A stretch of 64,000 nt of DNA. Source: DATARH01 sp036268425. Lineage in GTDB: Bacteria > Pseudomonadota > Alphaproteobacteria > ATCC43930 > CGMCC-115725. Numbering within the stretch: position 1 is the first letter of the stretch; every line of letters begins with the position of its first letter. A program made the translations under genes and the position numbers. The notes below the pieces were generated by a model that ran no database searches, had not been told where the DNA came from, and was given only the letters and a program-made list of their open reading frames with translations. The DNA lies in assembly GCA_036268425.1 (NCBI GenBank), contig DATAUE010000058.1, positions 1-64,000 of the forward strand, given 5' to 3'. Of this stretch, positions 60,725 to 64,000 are shown in pieces.

Positions 60725-61102
60725 TCAGGCGACAACGATACGGATCAGCCGATCGGTTGCACGGCTTCGCCCGGTCTCGGCCAACGCGGCCCGCAAAACC
60801 GATGCGGTCGCTTCATCCGGGGCTTTTACTTCGATGTCTTTGCCGCTGAACGAGGCGCGCAGCGATGCACGCCCGACCGCGTCGAGCGCCAATACGGCCA
60901 GGCGCACCGGGTCGGGCCCCGACGCCGCATTCGCAGGCTCCACTTGCATTTGCTCGGGCATCAGCATTTGCAGCAATGAGCGCCGGCCGCTGCGGCGGTC
61001 GCGCGGCCGCCGCATGCGCCGGCCCGCCGCAGCGAGATGCGACATGGTCGCGTAAAATGCGCGGTGTTCGCCATCGCTTTGAATGCGGTTTTTTCCGATC
61101 AC
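60725..61102 (-). CDS. Hypothetical protein
   Basis: This protein of about 125 residues has no family I recognise. Its first half is basic and rich in Arg (RRMRRPRDRRSGRRS) and the second half looks like a small alpha/beta domain ending in RLIRIVVA. GTG 61102 has GGGGGA upstream; ATG 61045 is the alternative. Converges with the kinase gene and is divergent from the methyltransferase. Confidence 0.5.
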   Translation of the reverse strand: MIGKNRIQSDGEHRAFYATMSHLAAAGRRMRRPRDRRSGRRSLLQMLMPEQMQVEPANAASGPDPVRLAVLALDAVGRASLRASFSGKDIEVKAPDEATASVLRAALAETGRSRATDRLIRIVVA

Positions 61103-61251
61103 GGCATCCCCCGTCCAGTGATGCCGGAAGGGTAGGGACGATCGATGGCGGTTTGACGACAATCGTTGATATTCCACCAAATATGGGGTGCAAAAAACTG
61201 TAACATACCGCTGCTAGCTTGCTCCGTTGTGACGATCGAAAGCAGGTGGCG

Positions 61252-61812
61252 ATGAACATCGAAGCCGGGTTGTTTTTCGGCCTGTGGCTGCGCAAGCCAT
61301 TGCAGATCGCCGCGATATCGCCGAGCAGCCGCCATCTCGCTGATGCCTTCGCTGAACTGGTCGACCTGCGCCGGCCGGGGCGCGTGCTCGAACTCGGCGG
61401 CGGCACCGGCAGCCTGACCCGCGGCCTGTTGCGAGCCGCCTGTCCCGCCTCACGTCTCGTGGTGTTGGAGCGCGAGGCGGCGCTGGCGGCATTGCTGCGA
61501 CGTGAATTTCCGGAGGTCGTCGTCATCGAAGGCGATGCGACGCGCATCGGCGAATATCTCGACGAATGGCGGATCGAGCGCCTGACCGCCGTCGTGTCGA
61601 GCCTGCCGATCAAATGGTTTCCGACCGATGCGCAACGCGCCGTTCTGCTCCCGTGTCTCGAAAGACTGGCGCCGGGCGGCGTGTTTTTGCAGGTGACCAA
61701 TGGCTTCTGCTCACCGGTGCGGATCGACAAGCTGGGCATCGCGGGGCATGAGGCCCAACGCGTCTGGCGCAACCTGCCGCCGGCCCAGATCTGGGCCTAC
61801 TCCCAAACCTGA
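61252..61812 (+). CDS. Phospholipid/rRNA-type SAM methyltransferase
   Basis: This 186-residue protein has motif I VLELGGGTGSLTRGLL and resembles the PmtA phosphatidylethanolamine N-methyltransferase and KsgA-like groups: AAISPSSRHLADAFAELV before motif I and VSSLPIKWFPTDAQRAVL as motif IV. A phospholipid target is more likely but not proven. ATG 61252 has AGCAGGTGG upstream. Confidence 0.82.
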   Translation: MNIEAGLFFGLWLRKPLQIAAISPSSRHLADAFAELVDLRRPGRVLELGGGTGSLTRGLLRAACPASRLVVLEREAALAALLRREFPEVVVIEGDATRIGEYLDEWRIERLTAVVSSLPIKWFPTDAQRAVLLPCLERLAPGGVFLQVTNGFCSPVRIDKLGIAGHEAQRVWRNLPPAQIWAYSQT

Positions 61813-61840
61813 GGCCGCGGCAGCCGGTTGCAGCCTGCGC

Positions 61841-62353
61841 TCAGGCGATCATTTCCGGCACGACGAGGAACAAATCGGTGTCGCCGGTCTTCTGGCCCGC
61901 TGCTGTCAGCAACCCATGCACCTGGCCGCGATGGTGCGTCTGGTGGTTGAAGAAATGCGTCACCAGTAGCCGCTTCGGGGCACGGATTTCACGCTGCGCG
62001 GCGCCGCTCCACCACACCAGGTCCGCGTCGAGCCAGGCATCATCGACCTTGGCCGCCCAACGCGAGATATCGGCATCGGCCTTGTCGCGCGCGGTGCATA
62101 GCTCGGGCCAGTTTTCGATGAAATGGTCGCTTTCCTTGATCGGCGTCTCCGGCCGCGGCCAATCGTCGAACCGGCTCATCCACTGGCTGTCGCCCCACAG
62201 AATGTGGACCAAGGTGCCGTGCACCGAACTCCAGAACGCGCCCTTGCCGTCGCGGCGTTCGGCGTCGCTGAGGTGGTTTGCGGCCTCATAAAGCCGGTGG
62301 TTCATCTCGGCGTTGTAGGCTGCCATCGTGCGGACGTAAGAGGGGGTGATCAT
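61841..62353 (-). CDS. DinB family protein
   Basis: This 170-residue four-helix-bundle protein has metal-binding histidines at GTLVHILWGD, THFFNH and HHRGQVHGLL as in DinB/YfiT proteins. Function varies: thiol transferases or stress response. ATG 62353 has GAGGAG 8 bases upstream. It converges with the methyltransferase gene. Confidence 0.9.
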   Translation of the reverse strand: MITPSYVRTMAAYNAEMNHRLYEAANHLSDAERRDGKGAFWSSVHGTLVHILWGDSQWMSRFDDWPRPETPIKESDHFIENWPELCTARDKADADISRWAAKVDDAWLDADLVWWSGAAQREIRAPKRLLVTHFFNHQTHHRGQVHGLLTAAGQKTGDTDLFLVVPEMIA

Positions 62354-62490
62354 GCGCGGCTCCTCAGATGCGTTGCAGATTCCGTTTGCCGTAAGCCGGC
62401 CGACGCAGCAACCTTGATTCCGCATCAACCATTTCACATTGCCCGCGCTCGATTCCATATTGCGGCGGGACCCTTGGGGGGAATTGCACT

Positions 62491-62901
62491 ATGCCGGAAG
62501 GACAACGGCCGCGGCCGCAGCCGACGCCCGAAACCATGCATTTCTGGGAAGGCACGCGAGCCGGCGAACTGCGCCTGCAACGCTGCGATTCCTGCAGCCA
62601 TACGTATTTTCCGCCGCGCCCGTTCTGCCCCAAATGCGCCTCGCGCAACGTCAGCGTGGTTCGCGCCGCCGGCACTGGCAGGCTCTTCAGCTACGTGATC
62701 CATCACCGGCCGGTGCCGGGCTTTACCCCGCCTTACGCGATCGCGGTTGTCGAACTCGACGAAGGCCCACGCATGATGACCAACATCGTCGATTGCCCGC
62801 AGACGCCCGAGGCATTGCAGCTCGACATGAAGCTCGAAGTCGCGTTTGAAAAGATGGACGACGAGATCAGCCTGCCCCTGTTCAAGCCGGCGAAAGGCTG
62901 A
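62491..62901 (+). CDS. DUF35 OB-fold protein with zinc ribbon
   Basis: This 136-residue protein has a rubredoxin-like zinc ribbon (Cys32, 35, 46, 49) followed by an OB-fold, as in DUF35 proteins. These partner thiolase-like enzymes and bind acyl-CoA. ATG 62491. It ends 8 bases before the thiolase start, so they are cotranscribed. Confidence 0.92.
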   Translation: MPEGQRPRPQPTPETMHFWEGTRAGELRLQRCDSCSHTYFPPRPFCPKCASRNVSVVRAAGTGRLFSYVIHHRPVPGFTPPYAIAVVELDEGPRMMTNIVDCPQTPEALQLDMKLEVAFEKMDDEISLPLFKPAKG

Positions 62902-62909
62902 GGCGCACC

Positions 62910-64000
62910 ATGAAACCGAAATCGATCGCCATTGTCGGCGCGGCCGAAACCACTGACCTCGGCCGCATCACCAACCTGTCGCAAATCGGCCTGCATGCCG
63001 ACGCAGCGCTCAACGCAATGAAGGATTGCGGCCTCGGGCCGAAGGACATCGACGGCATCGCCACTGCCGGCGAAACCCCGACCACGATCGCGCATTATCT
63101 CGGCATTACCCCGAAATGGGTTGACGGCACTGCGGTCGGCGGCTGCTCGTTCATGATTCATGTGAGGCATGCCGCCGCCGCGCTCGAAAGCGGGCTGTGC
63201 AAGACCATCCTGATCACCCATGGCGAAAGCGGCCGCTCCGGCATCGCCCGCAGCCGCGCCCCGGTGGTGCCGGGCAGCCTGCAAGGCCAGTTCGAAATCC
63301 CCTACGGCCCGATGGGCCCGCCGACCCTGTTCACGATCCCGGTCCTGCGCTATCTCAAGACCTACGGCGTGACCCAGGAGCAGTTGGCGATGGTTGCGGT
63401 GATCCAGCGCGAATGGGCCGCCAAAAACCCGCGCGCGACTTTCAAAGACCCGGTCAACGTCGATGACGTGCTGAATTCGCGGATGATCGCCTATCCGTTC
63501 CGCCTATTGATGTGCTGCCTGGTGACTGATGGCGGCGGCGCTCTCATTCTGACCACCACCGATCGCGCCAAGGATTTCCCGACCAAGCCGGTCTACCTGT
63601 TGGGCACCGGCGAGTCGGTCGAGACGCCGATGGTCAGCCAGATGGAGGATTTCACCTCGTCGCGCGCCTTTCGGGTGTCCGGCGCCAAGGCCTTCGAAGA
63701 GGCTGGCATCACCCACAAGGATGTCGACCATCTGATGATCTACGACGCCTTCGCGCATCTGCCGATCTACGGTCTCGAAGACCTCGGCTTTTGCAAGCGC
63801 GGCGAGGCGGCCTCGTTCATCTGGGACCGCAACACCGCGATCGGCAGCAAATTGCCGCTCAACACCAACGGCGGCGGCCTCAGCTACATGCATTCCGGCA
63901 TGTACGGCATGTACGCCTTGCAAGAGAGCGTGCGCCAGATGCGCGGCATCGCCCCCGCCCAGGTGCCCGGCGCTAAGCTGTCGGTCTGCCACGGTGTTGG
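62910..64000 (+). CDS. SCP2-type thiolase (partial, runs off the window)
   Basis: At least 363 residues of a thiolase-like protein are present with no stop before the window ends. It has Cys79 in GTAVGGCSFMIH as the nucleophile region, NTNGGGLSYMHSG and CHGVG at the far end. It resembles SCP2/acetyl-CoA acetyltransferase-like proteins working with a DUF35 partner, for example in side-chain shortening of steroid or branched acids. The final part of the gene is missing. Confidence 0.92.
   Translation, partial: MKPKSIAIVGAAETTDLGRITNLSQIGLHADAALNAMKDCGLGPKDIDGIATAGETPTTIAHYLGITPKWVDGTAVGGCSFMIHVRHAAAALESGLCKTILITHGESGRSGIARSRAPVVPGSLQGQFEIPYGPMGPPTLFTIPVLRYLKTYGVTQEQLAMVAVIQREWAAKNPRATFKDPVNVDDVLNSRMIAYPFRLLMCCLVTDGGGALILTTTDRAKDFPTKPVYLLGTGESVETPMVSQMEDFTSSRAFRVSGAKAFEEAGITHKDVDHLMIYDAFAHLPIYGLEDLGFCKRGEAASFIWDRNTAIGSKLPLNTNGGGLSYMHSGMYGMYALQESVRQMRGIAPAQVPGAKLSVCHGV

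Noticed and set aside
1..64000. CRISPR array, tRNA, rRNA, integrase or transposase
   Set aside because: No regularly spaced repeats, no recognisable tRNA T-loop/acceptor arrangement and no transposase or integrase motifs were seen by eye; a short tRNA could still be missed.

Overview
This is a GC-rich window, most of it from one alphaproteobacterial chromosome. The gene order (recG, sdhE, mfd; ffs, dnaX, ybaB, recR; thrC, M16 peptidase, GNAT) and the codon use suggest a soil or water member of the Rhodospirillales or a neighbouring order. That placement is inference. About 60 protein genes were found, plus one RNA gene (the small SRP RNA). No tRNA, rRNA, CRISPR array, insertion sequence or prophage was recognised.

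The left end (1 to about 4.8 kb) looks different. It has the end of an unidentified gene and a GC-rich hairpin of actinobacterial style, then a hydantoinase/oxoprolinase pair (hyuA, hyuB) and the ATPase of a nitrate/sulfonate-type ABC transporter. Codon use is strongly actinobacterial from about 0.9 to 4.79 kb, and it switches inside the ABC ATPase gene to the style of the rest of the window. This is either a recombination junction or an assembly chimera, and it is the most unusual large-scale signal here.

5-19 kb is housekeeping: RecG, SdhE, Mfd, RecR, YbaB, DnaX, SRP RNA, ThpR, an EVE protein, pterin dehydratase, a uracil-DNA glycosylase-like protein, CysS and a TrmJ-type methyltransferase. 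A palindromic REP-like element follows cysS. 19-25 kb holds a GST, a small membrane protein, a ferredoxin-type reductase, a ParDE-like and a VapBC-like toxin-antitoxin module, and between them a class III CoA transferase and a MetE-like enzyme. 25-33 kb holds an M81 (MlrC-like) metallopeptidase, a DUF192 protein, a cystathionine beta-lyase-like enzyme, a DUF4139 protein, an AT-hook/winged-helix orphan, and a methyltransferase with a DJ-1/PfpI protein.

33-37 kb holds two tandem Kup potassium transporters behind a leader with two hairpins. 37-44 kb holds an RraA-like protein, a class V aminotransferase, two Rossmann enzymes, an MFS transporter, a TPR protein and a lysozyme-like lipoprotein. 44-49 kb has thrC, an M16 protease, a GNAT enzyme, YqgE and a peroxiredoxin. 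49-58 kb has RadC, an enoyl-CoA hydratase, a PPOX flavoprotein, UDP-galactopyranose mutase, an FMN reductase with two divergent NtaA/DszA-type monooxygenases, a GST and fumarase C. 58-64 kb has a hybrid histidine kinase, a small unknown protein, a lipid-type methyltransferase, a DinB protein, and a DUF35/thiolase pair that runs off the end.

Most genes stand alone or in short runs of two to four, often with 1-4 base start/stop overlaps that mark translational coupling. The most testable unusual points are the compositional junction in the ABC gene, the AT-hook/winged-helix orphan, the structured RNA-like element upstream of thrC, the kup leader, two 15-bp minisatellites in dnaX, and the two-component flavin monooxygenase cluster.
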